This document shows positions 1 through 9,676 of a DNA stretch of 33,824 bases, in pieces; position 1 is the stretch's first letter; the number at the start of each line of letters is the position of its first letter. A program made the translations under genes and the position numbers. The DNA is taken from positions 1 through 33,824 of the forward strand of contig JAURNP010000210.1 of the NCBI GenBank assembly GCA_030830105.1, in the 5' to 3' direction. The DNA is from Rhodothermales bacterium. GTDB taxonomy: Bacteria; Bacteroidota; Rhodothermia; Rhodothermales; UBA10348. The notes under the pieces were generated by a model that was given only the letters and a program-made list of their open reading frames with translations, had not been told where the DNA came from and searched no databases.

Positions 1-2
1 AA

Positions 3-59
3 GTGTCCTTGACGTCGCATCCGTCCGGTCTCTTGCTCCTGGAAGCGCTGGCCGAATAA
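3..59 (+). CDS. possible 3' end of an upstream gene (partial)
   Basis: The third forward frame is open from the left edge to a TAA at 57-59 and reads as a short hydrophobic tail ending LLLLEALAE. It could be the last 18 residues of a gene that starts before the window. Nothing else supports it, and the second frame is also open here, further, to about 169. Function cannot be judged. Confidence 0.2.
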   Translation: MSLTSHPSGLLLLEALAE

Positions 60-213
60 TCGAAGGCCAATTTTCCAAAGGCGTCTCTTGTTACGTACCC
101 TTGGAAGGTCTCAAAGCGTACATGATGCTGCTTTTCAGAGCTTGGAGGCACTTGAGCAGTATTCTATGATCCGAGAAAATGCACGACCCAATCACCACCC
201 AATTGGATCACCG

Positions 214-864
214 ATGAAATACTTTACTCTATTCCTTATTGCGGGGCTGTTTTTCCTCGCACCAACTGTCCAGGCACAGGACGAATCTTCCGTGGACCGA
301 TAGAAATTGGTGCCCTACGAAGAGATGACAACAATGCGCAAAAACTCGAAGGTGAGGCGCGGCGTGTCAAATCTTTCCAAACGTCGCGGTGACGTATCCA
401 AAGGCGACACCGTAATGGTCCAGCAGTGGACCCCCAGCGACAGAGTCAAAATCAAGATTGGAGAATTGGAAGGGTGGGTCAACCTGGCTCGCGTTCGAAT
501 GACTGACCGTCTCGAGGAGATCATTGAATATGAGCGGGAAACCTATGCGATCCAGAAGTGGGAAGCAGAGGAAGCGGCCCGAAACAGTCGGTCTGGATGG
601 AATGTTGAGGTTTATGGAACTGGAGACGAGCCAGTCGGAATCATGGTTATGATAAACGCAGACACCCTGTCTTTTGGTAACCATTCCCTGCCATTCCACG
701 CGAGAGTACAGCCGGAGAGCGGACAGCAGGTCAAAGCCTTCGTAGTTTCAGGATATGACGGAGACGAGATCTACGCAGAGGTCCGCTACAGAGGTCGCAT
801 CATGGCTGGAATCACCTTGATCGGAGATCGGGCTGTGGGAAGCGTTGCCTACACGGTTCGATGA
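214..864 (+). pseudogene. secreted SH3-like domain protein, interrupted by an in-frame TAG
   Basis: An ATG at 214 begins a clear signal peptide (MKYFTLFLIAGLFF, then a VQAQ cleavage region). After 29 codons the frame meets TAG at 301-303. The same frame then stays open to TGA at 862-864. The downstream part resembles a bacterial SH3 domain: a VRRG segment, then a SKGDTVMVQQW strand, then GELEGWVNLARV, the usual GWV end of SH3b domains. The last 100 or so residues are not recognised. One base change would give a normal exported protein of about 215 residues. The options are a recent nonsense mutation, a sequencing error, readthrough, or restart at TTG 307, GTG 310 or ATG 325, which would make a cytoplasmic SH3 protein. 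SH3b domains often bind cell-wall or protein ligands in the envelope, but a specific role cannot be read here. Confidence 0.6.
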
Positions 865-885
865 CCAGCGCCGGAAGTGCGCTGG
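865..885 (+). terminator. hairpin directly after the SH3 gene, possible terminator
   Basis: CCAGCGC (865-871) and GCGCTGG (879-885) form a perfect 7-bp stem with a 7-nt loop, starting at the base after the stop codon. No T-run follows, so intrinsic termination is uncertain. A second small hairpin, TAGGGT/ACCCTA with a 4-nt loop, lies at 904-919. Confidence 0.4.
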
Positions 886-980
886 CGTTCGTTACGCGTC
901 ATATAGGGTAGTGACCCTAAGGAGCTTCACAAACGTGAGATCCTGGAAGTAACGTCCACCTGGAAGAGACGATTACTCTC

Positions 981-1030
981 GGGCTCTGGTAGGCTCTGGT
1001 AGGCTCTGGTAGGCTCTGGTAGGCTCCGGT
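981..1030. repeat. 10-bp tandem repeat, five units
   Basis: Five head-to-tail copies of AGGCTCTGGT occupy 981-1030. The first copy starts with G instead of A, the fifth has CTCCGG instead of CTCTGG, and a degenerate sixth start (AGGGTCT) follows. The array lies in the 253-bp gene-free stretch between the convergent ends of the SH3 gene and aconitase. The unit length is not a multiple of three, which fits non-coding DNA. It is a simple microsatellite-like array without spacers, so it is not a CRISPR. Confidence 0.9.
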
Positions 1031-1117
1031 AGGGTCTCGAGGCGTAGTCCGAGCGGATCGTTAGTCCACCCCGTCAAAACCCGTCGAGGGTGCCCACGAC
1101 CAGTTATCGGTGCTGTG

Positions 1118-3859
1118 TCATGCGCCGACTGACGATGTGTTGAGGAAGTCCCGCAGGACGTAGTGGAGAATCCCGCCGTTGCGGTAGTACTCCACCTCGA
1201 CAGGCGTATCGAGTCGGCAGTCGGTGTCGAATTCGACGGTCGAACCGTCGGTGCGATTGGCCGTCACCCGGATGGAGCTGAGCGCCTTCACATCGTTGTC
1301 CACGGCAATCGAGAACGACTCTGTTCCATCCAGTCCGAGGCTCGTCGGCGTTTCGCCGGTCTTGAACTGGAGCGGAAGGACGCCCATTCCGATCAGGTTG
1401 GAACGGTGGATACGCTCATAGCTCTCCGCGATCACGGCCTTGACGCCCAACAGGAGGGTACCTTTGGCGGCCCAGTCACGTGATGAGCCCATGCCATAGT
1501 CTTTTCCTGCCAGGACGACCAGCTGCGTTCCGTCTTCCTGGTATTTCATGGAAGCATCGTAGATGGGCAGCGTTTCGTCTGTGGGGAAATACCGCGTAAT
1601 GCCTCCCTCCGTCCCCGGTACCAGGTGGTTCTTGATACGGATGTTGGCAAACGTACCACGCATCATCACCTCGTGGTTTCCACGACGAGAACCGTACGAG
1701 TTGAAGTCGAGGTAGTCGACCTCATTCTCGAGCAGATACTGTGCAGCCGTACTGTCCGGCGCGATGGCTCCGGCAGGAGAGATGTGATCGGTCGTTGTGG
1801 AGTCACCCACTTTTACCAGCACACGTGCTCCTTCAATGGTCTGGATGGTTGGCGTCTCGGGTGTCAAGTCCATGAAGAATGGCGGTTCCTGCACGTAGGT
1901 GGACTCGGAAGACCATTCGTAGACGGACCCTTCGGGGATCTGGATCGCATTCCAGAGCTCATTGGAGTCTTCGATGCCATCGTATTCCTTTTTGAAAGCC
2001 TCCGGCGTGACACAGCGGTTGACCAGCTCGCGGATTTCCTCAGCCGTGGGCCAGATGTCCTGAAGCATGACCTCGTTTCCTTCGGAGTCGGTCCCGATCG
2101 GATCCTTGGACAAATCGATATCGACCGTTCCTGCAAGGGCGTAGGCCACGACAAGAGGAGGGGAAGCCAAGTAGTTGGCCTGGACCAGCTGGTGGATGCG
2201 GCCTTCAAAGTTGCGGTTACCCGAAAGCACACCACTCACGATCAAATCGCCTTCCTTGATGGCGTTGGCTGTTGGTTCGGGAAGTGGCCCGGAGTTTCCA
2301 ATACACGTGGTGCATCCGTAACCAACCAGGTTGAAACCGATCGTGTTCAGGTAGGGCCAAAGGCCTGCATTTTGGAGATAGTCGGTTACCACCTTCGAGC
2401 CAGGCGCCAGCGACGTCTTGACGTATGGAGACACTTTCAGGCCGCGTTCTACGGCCTTTTTGGCGACGAGGCCGGCACCAATCATGACAGACGGATTGGA
2501 CGTGTTGGTACAGCTGGTGATGGCTGCAATCGTGACGTCTCCGTGATTCATTTCGATTTTATTGCCGCGGTCATCTTGGTACGTGCCTGTGCTTTCCAGG
2601 CGGTCTCCGCTAAGACCAAAGCCCTGCGGGCCGGCGGCACGCCGCAGCGATGCATGGAATTCTTCCTGCATGGCTGGCAGTTCGATGCGGTCCTGTGGGC
2701 GCTTTGGACCCGAGAGGGCCGGCGTGATCGTGGACAGGTCCAGTTCAAGGACGTCCTTGAATGCAGGATCGGCTGAATCGTCCGTACGGAACAGACCCTG
2801 GGCCTTGGTATAGCGCTCAACAGCAGCGACCAGGTCCTCGTCGCGGCCGGTACGGCGCAAGAAGTCAAGGGTCTCCTGGTCGATGGGGAAGAAGCCCATG
2901 GTGGCGCCGTATTCCGGCGACATGTTGGCAATCGTGGCGCGATCGGGCACGGTCATATTGGAGACGCCCGGTCCGAAGAACTCCACGAATTTGCCCACTA
3001 CACCGTATTTGCGCAGAACCTCGGTAATGCGCAGTACAAGGTCGGTAGCCGTGGCACCCTGAGGCATGGCACCCGTAATGCGGACGCCGATCACTTCCGG
3101 CATGAGCATGTAGATGGGTTGGCCGAGCATGACAGCTTCCGCCTCAATACCACCCACACCCCAACCGACCACACCAAGACCGTCGATCATGGTTGTGTGA
3201 CTATCCGTTCCTACGAGGGAGTCGGGATACCACACGTTCAGGCCATCTCCAGCAGGTTTGGTCCAGGCGCCTCGGGCGATATACTCGAGGTTGACCTGGT
3301 GACAGATACCTGAGCCTGGAGGTACGACTGAGAAATTGTCGAAAGCGCTCTTGCCCCAGCGAAGGAACTCGTAGCGCTCAGCGTTTCGCTCGAACTCGCG
3401 CTTTTCATTGATGAAGAGGGCCTGGTCCTGTCCGAAAGCATCGACTTGAACCGAGTGGTCGATCACAAGGTGGACAGGCACACGCGGGTTGATGGTCTCT
3501 GGGTCGCCGCCCAAGCGGGCCATCGCGCTGCGAAGAGCAGCCAGGTCAACGACTGCCGGGACGCCCGTGAAGTCCTGCAGCAACACGCGTGCTGGCATGA
3601 ACGGGATTTCCACTTTGTCTGGATTGGCTGGGTCATAGGTTGCCAGCTTCTCGACATCTTTCTTCTCCACAAGGAAGCCGTCGCAATTGCGGAGAGCACA
3701 CTCAAGAAGAACTTTGATGGAGTATGGCAGGCGGTCGATGCCTTCAAATCCCTGATCGCGCAGCGCTGGCAGGCTGTACAGTACGCCGGTCCCAGAGCCG
3801 GTGTCAAACGTTTGACGAGTACCGAAAAGATCGTTGGATGCGGAGTGAGCGTCGCTCAT
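1118..3859 (-). CDS. acnA: aconitate hydratase A
   Basis: This enzyme converts citrate to isocitrate through cis-aconitate in the cytoplasmic TCA cycle. The reading from ATG 3859 gives 913 residues, close to the roughly 890 of AcnA/IRP1-type aconitases. The 4Fe-4S ligands are visible as Cys450 in SCTNTSNP and as Cys516 and Cys519 in [12 protein letters not shown], with the family spacing of 66 and a CxxC. Other family blocks are [27 protein letters not shown] and the C-terminal-domain loop [12 protein letters not shown]. The frame stays open upstream to a GTG at 3946 (942 residues), but that extension has no family match. I prefer ATG 3859, although no Shine-Dalgarno precedes it. The gene follows the TonB receptor on the same strand with a 141-bp gap, so it probably has its own promoter. 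It is unrelated in sequence to the AcnX pair further right. Confidence 0.96.
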   Translation of the reverse strand: MSDAHSASNDLFGTRQTFDTGSGTGVLYSLPALRDQGFEGIDRLPYSIKVLLECALRNCDGFLVEKKDVEKLATYDPANPDKVEIPFMPARVLLQDFTGVPAVVDLAALRSAMARLGGDPETINPRVPVHLVIDHSVQVDAFGQDQALFINEKREFERNAERYEFLRWGKSAFDNFSVVPPGSGICHQVNLEYIARGAWTKPAGDGLNVWYPDSLVGTDSHTTMIDGLGVVGWGVGGIEAEAVMLGQPIYMLMPEVIGVRITGAMPQGATATDLVLRITEVLRKYGVVGKFVEFFGPGVSNMTVPDRATIANMSPEYGATMGFFPIDQETLDFLRRTGRDEDLVAAVERYTKAQGLFRTDDSADPAFKDVLELDLSTITPALSGPKRPQDRIELPAMQEEFHASLRRAAGPQGFGLSGDRLESTGTYQDDRGNKIEMNHGDVTIAAITSCTNTSNPSVMIGAGLVAKKAVERGLKVSPYVKTSLAPGSKVVTDYLQNAGLWPYLNTIGFNLVGYGCTTCIGNSGPLPEPTANAIKEGDLIVSGVLSGNRNFEGRIHQLVQANYLASPPLVVAYALAGTVDIDLSKDPIGTDSEGNEVMLQDIWPTAEEIRELVNRCVTPEAFKKEYDGIEDSNELWNAIQIPEGSVYEWSSESTYVQEPPFFMDLTPETPTIQTIEGARVLVKVGDSTTTDHISPAGAIAPDSTAAQYLLENEVDYLDFNSYGSRRGNHEVMMRGTFANIRIKNHLVPGTEGGITRYFPTDETLPIYDASMKYQEDGTQLVVLAGKDYGMGSSRDWAAKGTLLLGVKAVIAESYERIHRSNLIGMGVLPLQFKTGETPTSLGLDGTESFSIAVDNDVKALSSIRVTANRTDGSTVEFDTDCRLDTPVEVEYYRNGGILHYVLRDFLNTSSVGA

Positions 3860-3945
3860 GTCAGTATCGGTTGGACCCCGAGGGGCCGGTTCAAAGAGAG
3901 CCTTAAAGATAGCAAATACAGAGGCGCCCTGCTTGCTTGAACTCA

Positions 3946-3964
3946 CCCAAAAACGCTGTTTGGG
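3946..3964 (-). terminator. hairpin between receptor and aconitase genes
   Basis: CCCAAA (3946-3951) and TTTGGG (3959-3964) form a 6-bp stem with a 7-nt loop, 36 bp beyond the receptor stop. It could end receptor transcription or lie in the aconitase leader. There is no strong T-run after it on the minus strand, so this is tentative. Confidence 0.25.
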
Positions 3965-4000
3965 CGCTCCTGAGGGTGAAAACCGAATGAACGACTGCGC

Positions 4001-6307
4001 TCAGAATTGCGCACGAAGGGCCACGTTGATATTCCTGGGTAGGCCAGGGGCCCATTCGTCACCCCGGAATGCATTGGTCAAGGCACGCTGTGCGTAGAGT
4101 GTGTCTCCAAGATTGCCGACCCGCCCAAGAACGGTCCAGCGACCTGACAGAACCATATTCCATCGGAGGTGCACCAGGTTGTGACCGTCGTATCGAACTG
4201 TGTTATCGGGGTTCATCCAGTAGGAGCCCACGCGGTGCCACGAAATTGCCATTTCACCCTCAATGGATCCTGGTGGACGAAGAACAACTTCCGCATGTAC
4301 AAGATGACGGGGAGCCAACTCCATCTCGTTCCCAGAGAAATTCTGGTCCAGATCTGTGATCCACGCCTCGTACGAATGCCGAGCTATGGTCCAAGCTACC
4401 GATCCTGAGACCAGTGTATGCGGTCGAAGCGTGAGTCCGGACTCGATGCCTTGATGGCGGGTCTGCCCCGTATTTACGCTTCCGCGGCTTCCCTCTTCGT
4501 AGTTGAAGGTGACTATGTCGTTGTCCTTGACCAGGACGTATCCTGTCACTTCCAAGGCAAAGGCATCAAGGCTATTCCAACGTATCCCGGTCTCGAAGTT
4601 GTTGGCCCGGACAGGCTTCAGTCCAATGGACGATCGGGCAGAGCCTTGGCGGAATACCTGACGTTCCGAGGGCACGCGAAAGGCATGCCGATACGATGCC
4701 ACGGCCGTCAGGCCTTGCGCTACTTCGTAGGTCAGACCTGCCTTGGGGCTGAACTGGGAGTAGGTTGTTCGCTGGGAAGCAGGTCGTTTATGACGACCTG
4801 ACTCGAGCAGCCCGAGATGATTTTCGTAATCGTAACCGGCCAAGTCGAAGCGCAGGCCAGCCGTCGCGCGCAAACGCTCCACAGGCGTCCATTCGGCATG
4901 AACGAAGGGCGCGATTTGCTGAAAGGTGACATCGTAGTCGTATTGGTTTCCAGCTCGTTCATAGTCGACAAAAATGGAGGCTACTCGGTTGGCTTCCACT
5001 TCGATCTCCCTTCGCTTACCAGGGCTGATTTCCGCATCCAAACCGACGATCGTACGCACGTTTTCGCTGCGGTTGAACCAGTGCCATCGGGCCTGTGCGC
5101 CAACGGACCAATTTGAGGTTTCCCAGATGGCAGGATCAAACGTCAAGGCCCAATTCGGAAGCAGGTCCATCGCCGAGTAGCGGAAGTATGGCGTCACGCT
5201 GAAAAGCGATGAGCCGGCCCATTTACTCCATGCGCTCGATAGCCGGAAAGCCGACACATTTCGGAAAGAAATGGGGGTATAGTGGGTACGAGGATCCGCT
5301 TCGTAATCCTCCGTGGAGATCGCCGCAATGCCCGCCGGATGCTGTTCCACCCGTGTAGCTGTAGCCACCGTGTGTAAACGGGAAGCAGGCCCCAGGCTGC
5401 GTCTCCAGGCCAGCGTGGCGCTCTGTCGGTTGTAGGCCGTGCCCCGGCGCCATCCGTCGGAATCGGCAACGTTTACATCCAGTCGGTACCCATCCTGATC
5501 GCCGACGGAGGAGACCGTGAAAAGGGCCCGTTTGAAACCAAAGCTTCCGGTCTCACCCAAGATCGAACCACCCGACTCGCTTGGTATGCTGCCCGTTTCG
5601 ACATTGATCACGCCCCCAATGGCATCGCTTCCATGTAGAGCCGTCCCCGGACCCTTGATCACCTCTATCGATGAGGCCTGCGGAATGTTGACTTCAAAGA
5701 GGGCATTGTGATTGAAAAAGCCGGTGGAGCGTGTCGGGATACCGTTCTCCAGGTACAAGTATTGTGGCAACAGCGAAAGGGGCTGCCGGATGGAAGTCAT
5801 GTGTCCCTCACCTTCCGTCGCGTTGATCCAGACGCCGGGTATGCGGTTGGCAATACGCGATGGGTGGGCCGGATTGGATGCGGCGATGAGGTCACCACCA
5901 ATACGGTCGATTGCCTCGGGTAACTCGTTGCCCAACCGTTCTTCCCGGGTTGCCGAGATGGTGATGGCATCCAAAGCAATGGGGGCCCGCTCCATGGCCA
6001 CTTTCCATCCTGAGGAGGGAATGTCCTCTGCTTGAATCGCCAGAATGAGGGGTCGATACCCCAGAAGACGAACGGTCAGCGTGTCGGGTAGTTGGATGGG
6101 ACCACGAAACTGAAAAGCACCGGAAGTACCAGAAAGAACCGTCTGACGTTGATTCAGAAATCGGACGACAGCCCCCGGTAATCCGTCACCGGATTCTGAA
6201 TCAACTACATGTCCGGAAACGGTAGCTACTGACGTGGACTGCGACCAAGACGACTCCGGAACGGCAAGTTGAACAGCAAATACAAACAACAGGACCCATC
6301 GCGCCAT
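4001..6307 (-). CDS. TonB-dependent outer-membrane receptor
   Basis: The 768-residue product has a signal peptide (MARWVLLFVFAVQLAVP), then a carboxypeptidase-regulatory-like domain at about 27-105 (VSGHVVDSESGDGLPGAVV). A plug domain follows at about 118-235 with a typical EVIKGPGTALHGSDAIGGV segment. The rest is a 22-strand-type barrel ending in Phe, as expected for outer-membrane insertion. Such receptors import siderophores, cobalamin or other scarce ligands with energy from TonB-ExbBD. The regulatory-like domain is common in Bacteroidota-lineage receptors. No SusD partner is next to it, which argues against a polysaccharide system and for metal or cofactor uptake, but the ligand is unknown. 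I chose ATG 6307 because it begins the signal peptide; the frame is open to 6709, but that part overlaps gabD and looks non-coding. It is divergent from gabD. Confidence 0.92.
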   Translation of the reverse strand: MARWVLLFVFAVQLAVPESSWSQSTSVATVSGHVVDSESGDGLPGAVVRFLNQRQTVLSGTSGAFQFRGPIQLPDTLTVRLLGYRPLILAIQAEDIPSSGWKVAMERAPIALDAITISATREERLGNELPEAIDRIGGDLIAASNPAHPSRIANRIPGVWINATEGEGHMTSIRQPLSLLPQYLYLENGIPTRSTGFFNHNALFEVNIPQASSIEVIKGPGTALHGSDAIGGVINVETGSIPSESGGSILGETGSFGFKRALFTVSSVGDQDGYRLDVNVADSDGWRRGTAYNRQSATLAWRRSLGPASRLHTVATATRVEQHPAGIAAISTEDYEADPRTHYTPISFRNVSAFRLSSAWSKWAGSSLFSVTPYFRYSAMDLLPNWALTFDPAIWETSNWSVGAQARWHWFNRSENVRTIVGLDAEISPGKRREIEVEANRVASIFVDYERAGNQYDYDVTFQQIAPFVHAEWTPVERLRATAGLRFDLAGYDYENHLGLLESGRHKRPASQRTTYSQFSPKAGLTYEVAQGLTAVASYRHAFRVPSERQVFRQGSARSSIGLKPVRANNFETGIRWNSLDAFALEVTGYVLVKDNDIVTFNYEEGSRGSVNTGQTRHQGIESGLTLRPHTLVSGSVAWTIARHSYEAWITDLDQNFSGNEMELAPRHLVHAEVVLRPPGSIEGEMAISWHRVGSYWMNPDNTVRYDGHNLVHLRWNMVLSGRWTVLGRVGNLGDTLYAQRALTNAFRGDEWAPGLPRNINVALRAQF

Positions 6308-6407
6308 GGCGCGTACATCCGCTCGTTGTTCGACGCGGCATTTGTTGAACCACGAGGATTTGCGCAGATTTTCGATTCGAATCATCAGACCATCAGGCAG
6401 TAAGCTC
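6308..6407. promoter_or_regulatory. shared divergent control region of the TonB receptor and gabD
   Basis: The 100-bp gap between two divergent starts must hold promoters for both genes or leaders to them. It contains a perfect 10-bp palindrome GATTCGAATC at 6374-6383, which could be an operator. I could not assign clear -33/-7 elements. Confidence 0.35.
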
Positions 6408-7859
6408 ATGCTAGCAGTAGAAGACCTCTTGAGAGACAATGCCTTCGTCAACGGACATTGGGTGTCTGCGGATTCCGGAAATCGGTTTGAAGTCACGAAT
6501 CCGGCTGATGGAAAGACGCTGACCTCCGTACCAGATCTCGGTCCGGATGATGCGGCACAGGCTGTGGAAGCAGCTCGAGAGGCATTTGGAGGATGGAAGA
6601 AACAGACCGCAGGCCACCGGGCCAAGATGCTCAATCGATGGCATGATCTTATTCTGGCCAACGAAAAGGATCTTGCTCTGCTCATGACGCTGGAACAGGG
6701 CAAGCCCATCCGCGAGGCACGTGGAGAAATCCGATACGCGGCCTCGTTCGTTCGCTGGTTCGCGGAAGAGGCGCGTCGGGCCTACGGCGATGTCATTCCA
6801 CCGCACGTGGCGGACAAGCGGATTCTAGCGCTGAAACAACCCGTTGGCGTCGTGGCTGCCATCACGCCCTGGAATTTTCCCGCAGCCATGATCACGCGGA
6901 AAGTGGCCCCAGCATTAGCTGTGGGCTGTACCGTCGTTATCAAGCCTTCCGAGTGGACGCCTTTGACGGCTTTGGCGCTGGCTCGCCTTGCCGAAGACGC
7001 CGGATTTCCCTCAGGAGTGCTCAATGTCGTGACGACCATGGACGCGGCGGGTGTGGGCACCATGTTGACGTCCCATCCGGATGTACGGAAGATTTCGTTC
7101 ACCGGATCGACCCGCGTTGGGAAGCTGGTGCTGGCGGGTGCCGCGAACACGGTCAAGCGGGTATCTCTTGAGCTGGGAGGCAATGCGCCGTTCATCGTTT
7201 TTGATGATGCCGATCTGGAAGCTGCGGTGGAGGGTGCCGTTGCGTCCAAGTATCGCAATGCGGGGCAGACCTGCGTGTGTGCGAATCGCATTCTGGTTCA
7301 GGAAGGGATCGCAGAGGAATTCACCGTACGGCTCACAGCCAAGACCTCACGCCTGACAGTCGGTCCCGGCGTGGATGACAGCAGTCAGATTGGACCACTC
7401 ATCAACGAATCGGCGCTTGAAAAGGTGACACGCTTGATTTCCAGCGCGCAAGAGGCCGGCGCAACGATTCGCACGGGCGGCAAAGTCCACGAACTCGGAG
7501 GCACGTTTTTCGAGCCTTCCTTGGTTTCAGGCGTCACAGATGAGATGGACATCTTTTCCGAAGAGATCTTCGGTCCCGTCTCCGCCATTTCGACGTTCAA
7601 GACCGAAGAAGAGGTGATCCGCCGAGCCAACGATACGCCCTTTGGATTGGCCGCCTATGTCTTTACCCGGGACTACGCACGTGCCTGGCGGGTTCCGGAA
7701 GCGCTAGAGTATGGTATGGTCGGTGTCAACACGGGAATGATTTCGACTCCTGTAGCTCCATTCGGAGGCGTAAAGCAGTCGGGTATGGGGCGCGAAGGGT
7801 CCCGCTATGGCATGGATGAATTCCTGGAGACGAAGACGGTAACGATCGGGGGGCTGTAA
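6408..7859 (+). CDS. gabD: succinate-semialdehyde dehydrogenase (NADP+-type)
   Basis: This enzyme oxidises succinate semialdehyde to succinate, the last step of GABA degradation, and feeds the TCA cycle. The 483 residues match the GabD family almost end to end: the block AAITPWNFPAAMITRKVAPA, the general base Glu255 in SLELGGNAPFIVFDDADL, and the nucleophile Cys289 in GQTCVCANR. Cys291, two residues later, matches the second cysteine that makes GabD redox sensitive. The C-terminal FGGVKQSGMGREGS block is also typical. ATG 6408 is chosen because the family N-terminus begins there. The frame is open to 6306 but runs into the opposite gene. A glutarate-semialdehyde activity (DavD-like) cannot be excluded from sequence. 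No gabT lies next to it. The PLP decarboxylase at 26771 is far away and not obviously a glutamate decarboxylase. Confidence 0.94.
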   Translation: MLAVEDLLRDNAFVNGHWVSADSGNRFEVTNPADGKTLTSVPDLGPDDAAQAVEAAREAFGGWKKQTAGHRAKMLNRWHDLILANEKDLALLMTLEQGKPIREARGEIRYAASFVRWFAEEARRAYGDVIPPHVADKRILALKQPVGVVAAITPWNFPAAMITRKVAPALAVGCTVVIKPSEWTPLTALALARLAEDAGFPSGVLNVVTTMDAAGVGTMLTSHPDVRKISFTGSTRVGKLVLAGAANTVKRVSLELGGNAPFIVFDDADLEAAVEGAVASKYRNAGQTCVCANRILVQEGIAEEFTVRLTAKTSRLTVGPGVDDSSQIGPLINESALEKVTRLISSAQEAGATIRTGGKVHELGGTFFEPSLVSGVTDEMDIFSEEIFGPVSAISTFKTEEEVIRRANDTPFGLAAYVFTRDYARAWRVPEALEYGMVGVNTGMISTPVAPFGGVKQSGMGREGSRYGMDEFLETKTVTIGGL

Positions 7860-8031
7860 CAGGTACCTCCCTGCATGATTTGATCGATCGGGCAGTCCAA
7901 ATCCTGGATTGCAGGAAGGCCTCGGCAGCAGCCCAAGCACTCCATTTCAATTGGCGCGATTAGTCCACATCGTTTGCCCGCAAGTCCTATGCGCCTCGTA
8001 CATTGACGACAGATTCCTCCCCATCCGTCAC

Positions 8032-9663
8032 ATGTCCATGCGCTTCCTGATCGCGGTTCTATTCGCCGCCGTTTTCTCTCTGCCTGTTGCTGCCCAGCAA
8101 TGGGATGATTTTGACTTCGTCTCGGACGGCGAGGGGCCATACGAACGTCTGGTAATTCGGGGCGCCGTCATGATCGAAGGATCGGGGGCGCCTCCCACGG
8201 GTCCTGTGGACATCGTGATTGAGAACGACAGGATCGTCGAAATCCGCAATGTGGGCTACCCTGGGTTGCCGATTGATCCAGACCGTCGTCCGGAAGCGGG
8301 CACCAAAGAGATCGATGCGCACGGCATGTACGTGCTGCCCGGCTTTATTGACATGCATGGCCATCCTCACACCGAGGACTCCGGCCATGGCACTCCTCTC
8401 GAATACGTGACCAAGCTCTGGGTGGCTCACGGAATAACCACAACCCGGGTGGTGGGATCGCGCGGTCCGGACTGGCTGCTTGAAATGCAGCGACTTTCGA
8501 ACAACAATGAAATCACGGCGCCCCGCATCCAGGCCTATCCCATTTTCGGTCGGGGATTTGATCGGCCCATCACAACGCCGGATGATGCGCGAGAGTGGGT
8601 ACGCATGGTCAAGGATATGGGTGTTCAGGGCATGAAATTCTTCGGAGCCGCGCCCTCGATTATGGAGGCGGCACTCGATGAGGCGCGAATCCAGGGACTG
8701 CGATCTACGGAGCACCATGCCCAGCTCGATGTCACCCGCATGAACGTGCTTCGTACGGCCAGCCTCGGACTGACCTCGATGGAGCACTGGTACGGGCTTC
8801 CCGAAGCACTCTTCGAGGACCGGGTAATCCAGAATTATCCGGTGGACTACAACTATCTGAACGAGGCACACCGGTTCGGTGAAGCCGGTCGCCTGTGGGC
8901 TCAGGCTGCGCCACCCTTCTCTGACCACTGGAACACGGTCATGGACTCCTTGCTGACCCTCGATTTCACCCTCAATCCGACCTTCATTCCGTATCTGGCC
9001 AGCCGGGATTTGATGGCGCAGAGCCGCAAGGAGTGGCACGCCATCTACACCCTGCCGGCGCTCTGGGACTTCTTCCGGCCGAGCCGCGCCGCTCATGGGT
9101 CGTACTGGTTCTACTGGACGACCGAAAACGAGATGGATTGGAAGGAGAATTATCGTCTCTGGATGACATTCATCAACGAGTACAAGAATCGCGGGGGTCG
9201 AGTGACCCTGGGCTCCGACTCGGGCTACATCTACAATCTCTACGGATTCGGCTACATCCAGGAAATGGAGCTCATGCGCGAGGCCGGTTTCCATCCGTTG
9301 GAGGTAATTCGAAGCGCCACCAACCTGGCCGCTGAAGCGCTCGGCATGGACGACGAGATCGGAACGATTCAGGTGGGCAAGAAAGCAGACCTCGTAATCG
9401 TGCCCGAGAATCCAATCGAAAACCTGAAAGTGCTGTACGGTACGGGCTGGATCCGTCTGAATGACGATACCATGGAGGTTGAGCGTGTGGGCGGCGTCAA
9501 GTACACGATCAAGGACGGCATCATCTTCGATGCCCGCCAGCTGCTGGCAGACGTACGCGCCATGGTCGAAGAGCAAAAGGCCGAGCGTGACATGCCGGCC
9601 GGCCCGATGCCCATGACCATCGAGACGGTGGATGAACTCACACCGCCTGCAGGATCTAACTAA
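8032..9663 (+). CDS. secreted metal-dependent amidohydrolase
   Basis: The 543-residue protein has a signal peptide (MRFLIAVLFAAVFSLPVAAQQ) and an amidohydrolase-superfamily barrel. The metal-site motif HGH is at 109-111 (FIDMHGHPH), further histidines are at 228-229 (EHH) and 252 (MEHW), and the late Asp is Asp396 (LGSDSGY). The C-terminal segment IGTIQVGKKADLVI is the standard closing strand of the composite domain. The superfamily includes imidazolonepropionase-like enzymes, cyclic-amide hydrolases and Xaa-Pro or Xaa-Arg dipeptidases, so the substrate is open. Export suggests it works on periplasmic breakdown products. It is the first gene of a five-gene unit and lies 13 bp before the GH95 gene. 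The 172-bp gap before it probably holds the operon promoter. The start is ATG 8032, with a second ATG two codons later. Confidence 0.88.
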   Translation: MSMRFLIAVLFAAVFSLPVAAQQWDDFDFVSDGEGPYERLVIRGAVMIEGSGAPPTGPVDIVIENDRIVEIRNVGYPGLPIDPDRRPEAGTKEIDAHGMYVLPGFIDMHGHPHTEDSGHGTPLEYVTKLWVAHGITTTRVVGSRGPDWLLEMQRLSNNNEITAPRIQAYPIFGRGFDRPITTPDDAREWVRMVKDMGVQGMKFFGAAPSIMEAALDEARIQGLRSTEHHAQLDVTRMNVLRTASLGLTSMEHWYGLPEALFEDRVIQNYPVDYNYLNEAHRFGEAGRLWAQAAPPFSDHWNTVMDSLLTLDFTLNPTFIPYLASRDLMAQSRKEWHAIYTLPALWDFFRPSRAAHGSYWFYWTTENEMDWKENYRLWMTFINEYKNRGGRVTLGSDSGYIYNLYGFGYIQEMELMREAGFHPLEVIRSATNLAAEALGMDDEIGTIQVGKKADLVIVPENPIENLKVLYGTGWIRLNDDTMEVERVGGVKYTIKDGIIFDARQLLADVRAMVEEQKAERDMPAGPMPMTIETVDELTPPAGSN

Positions 9664-9676
9664 CCGGAGGATCGCG

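Noticed and set aside
301-303. Pyrrolysine or programmed recoding at the TAG
   Set aside because: No pyrrolysine genes are in the window, and a TAG just after a signal peptide is better explained by a point mutation. A search of the full genome for pylS/pylT would settle it.
981-1030. CRISPR array
   Set aside because: The units are only 10 bp and directly adjacent with no spacers, and no cas gene is present.
1625-2776. Plus-strand open frame of 383 codons inside aconitase
   Set aside because: It is a shadow of acnA, whose cluster ligands and family blocks cover this stretch. No family resemblance was seen.
6308-6709. Upstream extension of the TonB receptor frame by 134 codons
   Set aside because: It overlaps gabD on the other strand, and the signal peptide begins at ATG 6307.
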